DNA from: Camelus bactrianus
Lineage: Eukaryota; Chordata; Mammalia; Artiodactyla; Camelidae
Reading direction: 5' to 3'
Length of the DNA: 64,000 bases
NCBI RefSeq assembly: GCF_048773025.1
Contig: NC_133566.1
Coordinates: 18,323,001-18,387,000 of the forward strand
The position numbers were made by a program, and so were the translations under genes. This document shows positions 31,150-41,661 of this stretch, one piece after another (the stretch's first letter is position 1; each line of letters opens with the position of its first letter). The notes under the pieces were generated by a model that had not been told where the DNA came from, did not search any database, and was given only the letters and a program-made list of their open reading frames with translations.

Positions 31150-31690
31150 AGGGAGCACTATAAGCCTGCTGGCAGTAATACACTGCCGCGTCTTCAGGCT
31201 GGACGCTGCTGATCGTGAGAGTGAAATCTGTTGTGGACCCACTGCCGCTGAATCGATCAGGGACCCCCGATGCCCGGGTGGACGCATAGTAGATGAGCCT
31301 TCTAGGAGACTGTCCATTTCTCTGCTGGTGCCAAGCTAAGAGGCTTTTCTGGCTGGAGCTGGAAAACACACTCTGGCTGGACTTACAGTTGATAGTGACC
31401 TTCTCTCCTACAGATGCAGTCACGGAGCTGGGAGACTGGGTCATCACGATGTCCCCACAGACACCTGCAATCATAACAGTGACCATACATTGCATTATTA
31501 CTATATTAAAATATATGTCTAAGAAACATAGGGTTTATTATTATCATAAATAATCAGTGTTCTAGGTTAAATCGCTCATTTACTGTACATGGTAAAATCA
31601 TTTTTTAGTTTTATAAAGACATCTCTCCTCTCAACTCTCACCTGAGACCCAGAGCATCAGGAAGGTGAGCAGGTGTGGCTGTGGCCCCAT
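31150..31690 (-). CDS. IGKV4: Kappa V gene, subgroup 4 (V4-B), intact, unusual FR2
   Basis: Leader exon 31642-31690 ([16 protein letters not shown]) and V exon 31150-31464 on the minus strand form one open frame with both cysteines and Trp35. FR1 and FR3-CDR3 equal V4-A, but the middle differs: CDR1 [18 protein letters not shown]2 [18 protein letters not shown]2 YASTRAS. So Tyr36 is His, Pro40 is Asn and Leu46 is Arg (Kabat numbering); 36 and 46 face the heavy-chain partner. Arg46 with QSPRRLIY also occurs in some IGKV2 genes. Promoter, splice sites and RSS are intact. Potentially functional, although pairing with VH could be altered. Confidence 0.92.
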
Positions 31691-31787
31691 CTTGCTGCTG
31701 CTCACCTGTCTGGTGCACTCAGGCCGCGTCTCCTGGAAGCCCCTTTAATAAGAGCTCTGAGCAGCCAGCCTAGGACTCCGGGGGCCT

Positions 31788-31795
31788 ATGCAAAG
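31788..31795 (-). promoter_or_regulatory. Octamer variant of V4-B promoter
   Basis: CTTTGCAT on -, identical in context to V4-A. Confidence 0.65.
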
Positions 31796-33036
31796 CACCA
31801 GGGCATGAAATTAAAGTGCCTGAGCACTGAGCTGTGGCGACAAATAGTGAAAAGGAGATAAAAATATCAGCTCCCCAGGAAGTGTGAGCGTATGCCGACC
31901 AGAGGCCAGAAACCGACTTGACACTATGAGTTTTCAACACAGTTCAGCAAAATTCCGAAATGGAAAATTTTCTTAGTATCAACTCCAATTTTTCAAACTA
32001 GCTCAAGGAGACTCAAAAATATAAATTAACTTATATTAAAAAAAATGTAATTGTGAGTATGTGTACAGAACTTATTTAAAGCATGTATACGTGGTGTCAT
32101 TATATGCAATATATTCACTGAATAGGAAGAGGGCAGAGTGAACACATTCGTATCTCTAGCTCAGATTCTCTTTTGAATTTTAAAATTCATCTTTGTAGTC
32201 CCTCTTGGACATCTCATACACACCTCAGTACATCCAAAATCATGCCTCTCATCTTTCCCTCACCACAAGGCTGTGTCAGGAAACCAATCAACCTTGTCAC
32301 TCATCTTTAAGTCGATCAGTTAGTTTCTCAAATACCGTTGTTGTTGTTTTTTTTTAACATTTTTTATTGATTTATAATCATTTTACAATGTTGTTTCAAA
32401 GTCCTGTGTTCAGCACAATTTTTCAATGATACATAGACATATACACACTCATTGTCACATTTTTTCTCTGTGAGCTACCATAATATTTTGTGTATATTTC
32501 CCTGTGCTATACGGTATAATCTTGTTTATCTATTCTACAATTTTGAAATCCCAGTCTATCCCTTCCCACCCTCCGCCCCCCTGGCAACCACAAGTCTGTA
32601 TTCTCTGTCTATGAGGCAAGTATCATTTTAAAGCCTCTCAAATTTCTTTCTCTAAGTGACCTCAGGTGTCACAGCGCCTCTTGGGGGTAACACGTGGAAT
32701 AGCCTCAATTCTCAAGCCCTGCTAAGAGTTTATTCCTTCTCCAAGTCAAAAATAGTTATAGAATTACACAAATAAAAATATGGTGAGCTCTCCTAGGCAT
32801 AGGGCGTTCTGAATAACTCCGTTAGAGCCCTTGACTTCACAAAGCTTTCATTTTAATGGCAGGGACAGATGATAAACAAACAAGATTGCTGCTGCTGTCC
32901 CCACCCTTCTCCCTCTGAGGTCCCGCCCCTGAAGTAATGTCATTACTCAGGGTGCATGGGGCGATGAATGAAGGTGCACTTAGTGTGTTTCCTTGTCCCA
33001 CATCGTGAACAGACTCAGGCAAAGGAGGAACAGGGT

Positions 33037-33171
33037 GGAGGGTGTAGCTCAGGGGTAGAGTGAGGGCTTAGCATGCATAAGGTCCTGGGTTCAATCCCCA
33101 GTACTTCATTAAAAACAAAGTAATACATAAACAGATAAATGAATAAACCTACTTACCTCCTCCCACCCAAA
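33037..33171 (+). mobile_element. Camelid tRNA-derived SINE, duplicated copy
   Basis: Paralogue of 17031-17163, with the same A and B boxes and the same 'CTTAGCATGCATAAGG' variant. It lies at the very end of the duplicated unit. Confidence 0.85.
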
Positions 33172-33187
33172 AATATTAAATGAGGTT

Positions 33188-34521
33188 TAAGAAAGAAAGA
33201 AATAAAACTTTCAAAAGAAGGGCGGGGGGAGGACATATCAGTGCATTTTAACACTTGTGCTCCTTGGAGAAAGAAAGTTAACTGTAGTCTTGTTAACTGT
33301 CAGCTATCCAGGTCATCTAACAGTGACAATTTGACTCCAAATATTATTAATGCACACACATTGCTCCAGCTCTGATAGCCTTTGCACAGCCACCAGCATC
33401 CTTGTGCCCCCTGCATGGGTGCACTCCTCACTCCGTCTGGGCGCTGACTCCTGCCCCGGGGGCCCCCACGCATGTGAGGGTCCTCCGTGACCCCCCAGAA
33501 GCTCACACACCAAAGCTGGGAATTCAGCGCCGCTGCCCCTCGCTCCAGCTCCAGTGACCCTCGCTGCACGTCCAGCCCCACCCCACGCAGATGCCCTTTC
33601 CATATTGTGGGCGCCAACCCCACACAGCTCCTCTGCTTTTACCTTCCTGCGGGGTTGCGTCCTCACCAGGCTTGGGCACTAATGTCCTGAGTCCAACCAT
33701 TGAAAACAATGTTCTCTTCGGATCTGGGAAAGAGTTGGGGGTGGGTCGGTAGAATATGCCGATTTGGGGAACCAAAAGGACATACATGAGTATTTGGTCC
33801 AGGGAGGCTGCCAGCTTCTAAAGAAGAACATCCTGGGTTAAGAGGGGGTGGAACACACAGGCGATAATGCGTGGAGGGCAGGGAACATCCAGCAGGGATG
33901 TGTGTGATGACAAACAGAGCTACGAAGCTGGCTGATACTTCCCAGACGTGGAGACAGAAAAGTTCTGTCCTCGACTGGCCTTGATGGAAATGGGGGGGCA
34001 GCACGCTCATAAATGCTCAGCTGGAGGTGACAGGTTAGTGATGAAAGGTCCCCAGTGTCTGGTCCTTTCTTTTCAAATCATGGTTGTGCACATAATGTAT
34101 CGTTCCCCTACTTCATAGCACCTCTGGCTGGTCACACTGATCATTTACCTCACCAAGAGCATCAGAGAGTCAAAGAGAAAGCCTCTCTGGGCTCAGTGAT
34201 ATCCAGAGGTTACAAGTCAAAAGGGGTTAGAAGATTTCTTGCATCTTTGGTGTTGGGTCACACCTGCAAGCCCCTCGTCAGCTGGAGAGATAACAAGAAA
34301 AGCAGGTTTTAAACTTTGAAGGGAGAAAAACAAAAATCTACTCTAACCATAGGACAGTAGGCTGATTGTATCCTGTGGCCCTTCTGAAGAAACACACTCT
34401 CTGCAGGCTGATGTGTGCTGCCCTGGTCGGACCTGAGACACCTGGGGGACCCTGCACCTGCGCTGTCACTGCGGGGAGGCCAGCTCTGCAGCTGTGCCCC
34501 GCCCTGCCCCACCCCCTGCTG
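33188..34521. other. Intergenic DNA between V4-B and V1-C
   Basis: No gene recognised. The last 250 bp resemble the IGKV1 upstream flank (for example 'GGCTGATTGTATCCTGTGGC', compare 8410 and 17880), so V1-C belongs to the same duplicated family but is more diverged. Confidence 0.5.
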
Positions 34522-34529
34522 ATTTGCAT
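34522..34529 (+). promoter_or_regulatory. Perfect octamer ATTTGCAT for V1-C
   Basis: 95 bp upstream of the leader ATG; a TTATTAAT element follows at about 34562. Confidence 0.8.
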
Positions 34530-34616
34530 GGTCCCAGAGCACAGCCCACCGCCCGGGACACTTATTAATCGTCCAAACGCACCCTGTGCAGGAACCAGTC
34601 CCAGTCAGGTCTTAGC

Positions 34617-35092
34617 ATGGACGTGAGGGCCCCCGCTCATCTCCTCGGTCTCCTGCTGCTCTGGCTCCCAGGTAAGGACGGAGACACTGGGATTTACTCA
34701 GCTCTGGGTGGTCAGTACCTCCTGGCCCTTCAGGGAAGTCTTCTTATAACGTGATTAATTGTGTGGATATGTGTTTTTATGTTTCCCATCTCAGGTGCCA
34801 GGTGTGCTACTCAGATGACCCAGTCTCCCTCCTCCCTGTCTGCATCTCTGGGAGACACAGTCACCATCACCTGCCAGGCCAGTCAGAGCATCAGCAGTTA
34901 CTTAGCCTGGCATCAGCAGAAACCAGGGCAAGCTCCTAAGCTCCTGATCTATGGTGCATCCAGCTTGCACACCGGGTTCCCTTCCAGGTTCAGTGGCAGT
35001 GGATCAGGGACAAGTTTCACCCTCACCATCAGCGGTGTGGAGGCTGAAGATGTCGGAACTTATTACTGTCTGCAGCATAACAGTTACCCTCC
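34617..35092 (+). CDS. IGKV1: Kappa V gene, subgroup 1 (V1-C), intact
   Basis: Leader exon 34617-34671 (55 bp, [18 protein letters not shown]) has the full-length MD-type IGKV1 start, unlike V1-A/B. V exon 34795-35092 follows CCATCTCAG. Mature start [18 protein letters not shown]; Cys23 in [12 protein letters not shown]; Trp35 in [15 protein letters not shown]; Cys88 in [13 protein letters not shown]. Tyr36 is His (codon CAT), and the CDR2-FR3 joint reads HTGFPSRF with Phe for the usual Val. The frame is open and the splice sites intact. Functional by sequence, with the Tyr36His change shared with its neighbour V4-B. Confidence 0.92.
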
Positions 35093-35120
35093 CACAGTGT
35101 TACAAGCCATAACACAAACC
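35093..35120 (+). promoter_or_regulatory. V-RSS of V1-C
   Basis: Heptamer CACAGTG, spacer TTACAAGCCATA, nonamer ACACAAACC (one mismatch). Confidence 0.9.
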
Positions 35121-36044
35121 ACCAGGGGAGGCAGACGTGTGAGGCTGGGCTGCCCCAGCTGCTCCCCCAGGTTCCTCCATCTGCTGAAAGCCTTTCTCAG
35201 GTGCACCCATGTTTGAAGGGCACTGGAAGGTTTTGGTAGAAGCCTCCTTGTCACCTTAACTCCCTCACCCTCCTCAGCCCCAGCAGCACAGACGAGACAA
35301 TGTCTCTCCTGTCTAATAAAATCAGAGATGATCTGATTTTATGACCCCTGTTTCGTCTGGGATGTGGCATCAGGGCTCGTACAGCAGGGGTGAAGCCACC
35401 CTGTCTCCATATATTTTGTTATACTAGACAACAAAAGAATGAAATGATAGAAAATTAGCATTTTGGATGCTGAACCACAAAATCAATTAGCTACAAAAAC
35501 CTAGCATTTCCTTCTTTGCTTATGACTACTGACATCAAGTTTGGGATTTAAACATAGTGACTGTGAATGGGTTACATCAACTTTTAAATACAAAAAATAG
35601 TGCCCCAAAGTCTCTAGGAAACAAGTGTTTCTCAAAATCTTTGCTTTGCTGTTTTCAGCCTTTATTAAATTAGAAAAAAAATGTGTTTATCACCCTCTAC
35701 ATGTGCATTACACATAACTTACACCTTGATACTTTTTGAAACAAGGGATTTTTTTCCACCTTCATTCCACTGACAGTAAATGTAAGGCAGTAACAAAAGG
35801 AACATTTCCAGAGTGTTGAGAATGGCAGTGGGTGGTCTGACTAAAGCCCAGGACTGCAGGCTTCTCGACCTGGGGGCTCCTGTCTTTGCTGCGTTTAAAT
35901 GGCCACCGAAGGAGGACACGCGCCTTGCGGTGGGCAGGCGCCGCAGGGGGAGCAGCGGCCCGGGGGGCTGGGGGAGGGGGGCCGGGCCCGCAGCTCCCGG
36001 TGGGGCTGCATCGCTGCGGAGGGAGGGAGGCGACTTGCCCGCAG
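35121..36044. other. Intergenic DNA ending in a CpG-rich patch
   Basis: 35121-35880 holds V1-C 3' flank and AT-rich DNA with no gene recognised. 35895-36060 is strikingly G+C- and CpG-rich compared with everything around it (see findings). Confidence 0.5.
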
Positions 36045-36604
36045 CACTAGAGGGCAGCGTCTGCGGCCTCCAGGCTGCTGATGGGGAGGGAGACATCTCT
36101 GTGGGACCCACTGCCACTGAACCGCCGTGACGCCCCAGCTAGTGACTTGGAAGCTGGGAAATGAGTGGCTTAGGTTTTCCACGTTTCAGCTGGAACCAGT
36201 TTAGACAGGCTGTTTGCTCCACGCTTGTTGACACTGTCACTGACCCTGCGGGTGACGGTGGTCCTCCCTCCAGGAGCTCTGGACAGAGGGTCCGGGGACT
36301 GGTCAGCCCAGTGTCACGGTAAGGACCTGAGACTAAACAAAAAAGAGAAGGGAATGGAGGGAAACAGGAAACCATGGCTCTCCCTCCCTGCATTTCCCCG
36401 TGAAAGTGTAAGACTTTGTAAAATGTGCTCTGTGACTCTCAGTGAGAACATGAACAACACTCCTTCAGCGTGTATGTTTAATACTAAATACAATTGAATG
36501 TTCCCAGCTTAAAACAAACCTCCTGTCTGCACATTTCATTGTCCTGAGGGCTCACCTGGGGTGCAGAGCCCCAGAAGCCCCAGGAACAGAACTGGTGACA
36601 GCTC
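36045..36604 (-). pseudogene. Decayed kappa V gene, minus strand
   Basis: Read on -: a leader-like exon 36556-36604 (xLSPVLFLGLLGLCTP, GTGAGC donor; GAG where the ATG is expected), then an acceptor GTCTCAG and a V exon from 36326. It starts GPYRDTGLTSPRTLCPELLE, runs through a broken CDR1 (a DSVNKRGAN-like patch) and LNWFQLKRGKPKPLIS, and ends in FR3 patches (RFSGSGS, ISSLEAADA). Multiple frame breaks, missing cysteines and no RSS show it is dead. The subgroup is unclear. Confidence 0.75.
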
Positions 36605-37169
36605 CCTGTGTGACCCGCCCGCTGCTCCTCGGGGCCGGAGGGAACATCCTATTTATGAGGCTCTGGGAGGAGAAGTGAGCGCCCAGAAGGACCCGCAAAG
36701 CAGAGAAGGCAGCAGAAAGACGCGGAGGCAGATGGCGGCTGGTTTAGGGTGTTTAAAAGAGAAGGTCAGACTGTACTTCAATCAACAAAATTACATAATA
36801 CACTACAATTTGATTATCCATTAATCTATTGATGGACATTTGTATTATTTAGTGATTTTAGTTATTAAAATTGAAGTTGCTGTGAATATTTTTTTAAATA
36901 AAGGGAGAGAGGTCAGAGACTGTGACCCGGCGCCTGGAGTCAAGGCCACGTGCGTGTTTAACAGGAACACGTTTCTCCTTCTTGAAGCTTGGAGGGATGT
37001 ATTTTCTAGTTTTCATCACACCCCAAAGTCATTTTGAGGATTATGTACCTGGTTCTTTACATTTGGTTCTTCCATTAAATGAGCAAGAATTTTAAAATGA
37101 TCCCTGAAAACAGTCCCTGGGTCAGCAATCGTCACCTGCCAAGAGCATTTGTCTCATTAAATGAGATGC
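36605..37169. other. Intergenic DNA, nothing recognised
   Basis: No gene or clear repeat apart from a short A/T-rich run near 36885. Confidence 0.4.
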
Positions 37170-37865
37170 CACATGAATATACTTTCTTTTTCACCATAAG
37201 TTACTACAAGATATTGAATATAGTTCCCTGTGCTACACAGGATGAACTTGTTGTTTATTTTATATACAGTAGTTAGTATCTGCAAACCTTGAATTCCCAA
37301 TTTGTCCCTTCCCATCCCATTCCCTTCCTGGTAACCATAAGTTTGTTTTCTATGTCTGTGAGTCTGTTTCTGTTTTGTAAAGAAGTTCGTCTTTTTTTTT
37401 TTTTTTAGATTTCATATATAAGTGATCTCATATGGTATTTTCCTTTCTCTTTCTGGCTTACTTCACTTAGCATGACAATCTCCAGGGCTATCCATGTTGC
37501 TGCAAATGGCATTATTTATTCTTTTTTATGGCTGAGTAGTATTCCTTGCGTAAATATACCACAACTTCTTTATCCAGTCATCTGTCGATGGACATTTAGG
37601 ATGTTTCCATGTCTCAGCTATTGTAAATAATACTGCTGTGAACATTGGGGTGCATGTATCTTTTTGAATTAAGGTTCTCTCTGGATATATGCCCAGGAGT
37701 GGGATGGCTAGATCATATGGTAAGTCTGTTTTTAGTTTTTTGGGAAATCCCCATACTCTTCCATAATGGCTGCACCAAACTGCATTCCCACCAACAGTGT
37801 AGGAGGGTTCCCTTTTCTCCACAGCCCTCTTAGCATTTACCATTTGTGGACCTAAAGTTTCCACA
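37170..37865 (-). mobile_element. L1 3' end, antisense
   Basis: On - the translated frame 37526-37864 reads [18 protein letters not shown] and IPLLGIYPERTLIQKDT and CTPMFTAVLFTIAETWKHP, the C-terminal end of L1 ORF2. On + the 3' UTR begins near 37175 (TACTACAAGATATTGAATAT). It is truncated at the 5' end. Confidence 0.85.
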
Positions 37866-38463
37866 TTCTGAGTCTTCCTTCAGCTAGATGTTTGACTTTG
37901 GGCAAGTAACTTAACATACCAGCCCAAAATTCATCAAAGAGTAATGCTTTTGGAAAACACAGAAATGGAGAAATCTGAGTCAAAGGAGAAAAGATAACTA
38001 CAAAGATCCTTAGTTTTCTAAATAACTATGAAGGGATTTTTATGCGAGTTTAATAAAGTAGGGTGGTTAAAAAAAAATCAAGATTAAGGTGAGACTATGA
38101 GCCTTTGTCTGAATGATACACAGCTAACAATCTCAGCTATTCAGAGCTCTTTTTCTTTGAAATTATTGGGAATTTTTCCTTCAAATTTAAAACTCTTCTC
38201 TGGAGAAAGAAAGCCTTTTGCATCCAGAAATGCACTGAGTAATACATGCTGTCTGAGAGGTCTTAATTTAGTTTTTTTTTTAATAATTAATTAATTATAA
38301 AACAGCTTCTGTGGGAGATGCACACACAGAGACACACAATTGGGTTTAAAATTTTTCTGTATGTTACTCATTTGTTGAAATGAGCCTAGAGACCCCGGGT
38401 GGAGGTGCCCAGGTGGAGAGGAGCATCTGACAGGGCTGAGCTCAGTGAGCAGCCGCCTGGAGA

Positions 38464-38491
38464 GGTGCTGGCTGAGACCTGGAGCTCTGTG
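38464..38491 (-). promoter_or_regulatory. Decayed V-RSS of the IGKV7-like pseudogene
   Basis: On -: CACAGAG, 12-bp spacer, GCCAGCACC. The nonamer has lost its A-tract. Confidence 0.6.
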
Positions 38492-38807
38492 GGAGGATCC
38501 TCCTTACTGTGCTGGCAGAAATCCTCTTCAGCATCATCAGCCTCCACGGGATGGATTGTGAGGGTGAAATCAGTCCCAGAACCGCTGCTGCAGAACCTGG
38601 CTGGGACTCCAGGTGCTCGACAGGTTGCTGCACAGATCAGGAGTTTGGGAGGCTGTCCTGGCTTCTGTTTACACCAGTTAACAAGGATAATAATGCCCAA
38701 AATACCACTGACTCTCCGACTGGCCCTGCAGGATATGGTGGCCTACTCCCCTGGAGATGCGATCACAGAGGCTAGAAAACGGGTCAGTACAATGTTCCTC
38801 GTGGAGC
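38492..38807 (-). pseudogene. IGKV7: IGKV7-like pseudogene
   Basis: Read on -, the V exon follows TATGATCCCAG and starts STRNIVLTRFLASVIASPGE. A TAG codon follows, then [16 protein letters not shown] and [15 protein letters not shown], and [20 protein letters not shown] leading to [11 protein letters not shown]. The long CDR1, 'QPPKLLI', the 'PVEADDA' motif and the QSK-type CDR3 match human IGKV7-3. The in-frame stop in FR1, Tyr36 to Cys, and Phe for Tyr before the second cysteine mark it as dead. A possible leader remnant (MGSPGSLCLWVLGL, near 38955-38998) lacks a donor site. The only other V7 I know in mammals is also often a pseudogene. Confidence 0.85.
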
Positions 38808-40639
38808 CTGGGATCATAAACAATAAACATTAAACCTAGCAGATGTACTGAGGTCACCCCAATGTAGACCCATTGCATTGGTGACACTTGTAATCATTGT
38901 CAGGAGTAACCAGAAAACAGTATGAGTAGCTTAAAACATACAAATGCTTCAATTCCAGACCAAGAACCCAAAGACATAGAGAGCCTGGCGACCCCATGAG
39001 TGTGTCCAACATTTTCGCCATATTTCCCTCTCTCCTCAAGTCCAGAGCAGCATGATCCACAGCAGGGGGAGCCCCAGACCTCTGAGAGCTGAGCTGGAAG
39101 CTACTCCTCAGGGACCCTGACAAGAGGTCTTCAAGGACTCCGTGAGCAGTCTGGAGCATTGTCTAGTGGCGAATCAGCTCAGAATAGCGTGGGTTAGTCC
39201 TCAAGGGGACACGTGCTCTTATTATACCCAGCGGGACTTGAGGTCACCAAAATTTTCCAAGTGTAGCTCAAGCATGTCCCAAGGGATTTTTGTAAACCAT
39301 TTGTTGAAGCTTCACTTTCTAGTCTGCCTTAAAATGCCATGTGGGGGCGGGTCCTCGGGCTGCCCAACCTGAGGATATAACTTGTTTCAGGAACACCTGT
39401 GAACCCTGAAATTGAAATTTCACATAATGACAAATTATAATGCATTTAAAGTTGTGATCATTATTTAAACAAGAAAACAGCGAAATTATAACAGAGTGAA
39501 ATAGGGTGGCCTGTTTCGATGGGGAAGGGAAGTTGGCTACAATGAATAGCCTTTAAACCAAGTCCTGAAATGCCATCAAAACCAGAAAGAATTAGGAAGC
39601 TGAGCATGGACACATGACGAAGGCTGGGACCTAAGCTATCGGTGAACCTGTCTTAGTCTGGAAAAGACAGAGACTCTCCATCAGCTCAGTCCAGAAAGCT
39701 AATGTTGTGTCCCCCGTTGACGCCCTCCCAAGCTGAGGAGTCATGCCTATTCAGAGTGAAGAACAACCAGCCCCTAACTTCCCACTCAGACAGCTTTCCG
39801 ATCACCGGAGGTTACAGCTGAGAAGCCCCACGTCCTCTTGCAGCAAGATAGGATGTCCCAAAGACACTGGGAGTGGTGGTGTAATTGATATTAGATTGAT
39901 TTTAGACTATGAAGTGAGTAGAGAGATTGATATATAAAAATTACTCTTGGAAGTTTCAGAGTACAAGATTCCAACTGAGAAGGTCACCTAGTAATGTATT
40001 CTATTTAATGTACTTATGGACAAATACATACAATAGCATTTTTAGAATTTTAAAAACGATTTCAGTCCAGGAAAATTGCCTTATTGTTACATGTAAAAGA
40101 GCAGCTGATGGATATATTGCCATATAATTTATTTAATTCTGCATAATATTATTTTTACTCAACAAGCAAAATCCTTGACAAGGTATCTAAAGTAAGTCAT
40201 CATCGTCAACCCTGAGGACACCAGAAGAGCTAGCAGCTACTCAGGCTGGAATCATGAAAACTGGGTTCTTTCTCTCTGAGACTTCCCAGTCAGGAGTCTT
40301 CTGGTCTCCAGTTCTGCCTTTTCAGAGGCCATCGCTGATCAGAGAAGCAGGAGGAAGGGAGCATCAAAGGAGGAGGAGCTTGACAAATATCAAGACAGGT
40401 AGATGTCCTCAGTCATCTTCCAGCTTTCTCGTCCCTGCACAAAATGTCAGTTACTGTGAAGTAATCATTTGTCATCCTGCCCTCGCATGGTAGGATCTAG
40501 GTGTTCAGGCTATGAATACCAAGCAAAGGACTCAAGACTTCCCAAGTGGGTCAGGCCCAAGCTCTCATGGGGTCTTTTTTTGTGGTTCCTGCAGAAGATA
40601 GCAGGCTACATGAACCCCACAAGAAAATGAGAGACATCC
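38808..40639. other. Intergenic DNA, no gene recognised
   Basis: No V segment, RNA gene or clear repeat. Short frames here are unsupported. Confidence 0.45.
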
Positions 40640-41600
40640 ACTTGAGAAATACTGGGATCTTCCCTTCTACCAGAAACTAATACAGTATTGTAACTCAACT
40701 ATACTTCAGTTTAAAAAAAAAAGAGAATTTTGGATGTGAAATCTGAAGGGAGAAAACAGAAATGGCCACCATCCCCCATGTATTCATCTATAAAAAAAAA
40801 AAAGTAGGAACTGAGTTACATATAGGCCTCAAAACCTAGAAGAAATGGATAAATTTCTAGAAATGTACACTCTCCCAAAACTGAATCAGGAAGAAATAGG
40901 AAATATGAAGAGACTCATTACCAGTAATGTAATTGAATCAGTAATTAAAAAAAAAAAACCTTCCAACAAACAAAAGTCCAAGACTAGATGGCTTCAAAGG
41001 TGAATTTTTTGAACATTTAGAGGAGAGTTAACACCTATCCTTCTCAAACCATTCCAAAAAATTGCAGAGGAAGGACATTTCCAAACTCAATCAACAAGGC
41101 CATTATTACCTTGATACCAAAATCAGATAAAGACACTACAAAAAAAGAAAATTGCACAGGCTAATATTTCTGATGAACATAGATGCAAAAATCCTCAACA
41201 TTCACTTATGATAAGAACCCAACAAAGTGGATGCAGAGGAAATAAACCTCAATACAATAAAAGTCATATATGACAAGCAAGAGCTACCATCATACTCAAC
41301 AGTAAAAAGCTAAAAGCTTTTTCCTCTAAGATCAGGAACAAGACATGGATGCCCACTATCACCACTTTTAGTCACATAGTATTGGAAATTGTAGCCACAG
41401 CAATCAGACAAGAAAAAGAAGTTAAAGGTGTCCAAATTAGAAAGGAAGAAGGAAAACTGTCACTATTTGCAGATAATGTGGTACTACATATAGAAAACGC
41501 TAAAGATTATAAAGCAAAAATTTATTTATTAGTGTTATCATGCACAGGGAAGAGAGAGTTTATCCATCAGTGCATGAGCACACTGGCCTTTCTTCTCAGA
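40640..41600 (+). mobile_element. L1 fragments (tail, then ORF2 part)
   Basis: At 40665-40712 an L1-type tail (TACAGTATTGTAACTCAACT, then A-run) is present. From about 40825 the ORF2 region begins again (CTAGAAGAAATGGATAAATT) and runs through 41349-41600, where VEIV-like palm sequence and GKLSLFADNVVLHIENA, the reverse transcriptase FADD-box region, appear. This suggests two adjoining insertions. Both are 5'-truncated and broken. Confidence 0.75.
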
Positions 41601-41642
41601 ATGCAATTGAAGCCATGATTGTCTCAGTTTTATAAATCTATC

Positions 41643-41661
41643 TGTATGACCAACACAATTT
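41643..41661 (+). repeat. Target-site duplication, left copy
   Basis: TGTATGACCAACACAATTT (19 bp), repeated exactly at 42607-42625, bracketing the L1 insertion. Confidence 0.9.

Larger units (their letters stand above)
30363..33187 (-). repeat. IGKV4 duplication unit, copy B
   Basis: Second copy of 14361-17177. It includes V4-B, its promoter, the shared poly-T and the SINE at 33037. Near-identity shows a recent duplication or recent homogenisation. The main exception is a 101-bp cluster of differences inside the V exon. Confidence 0.92.

Noticed and set aside
38950-39000. IGKV7 leader exon (MGSPGSLCLWVLGL)
   Set aside because: Suggestive composition but no splice donor and wrong length; mentioned only as a possible remnant.
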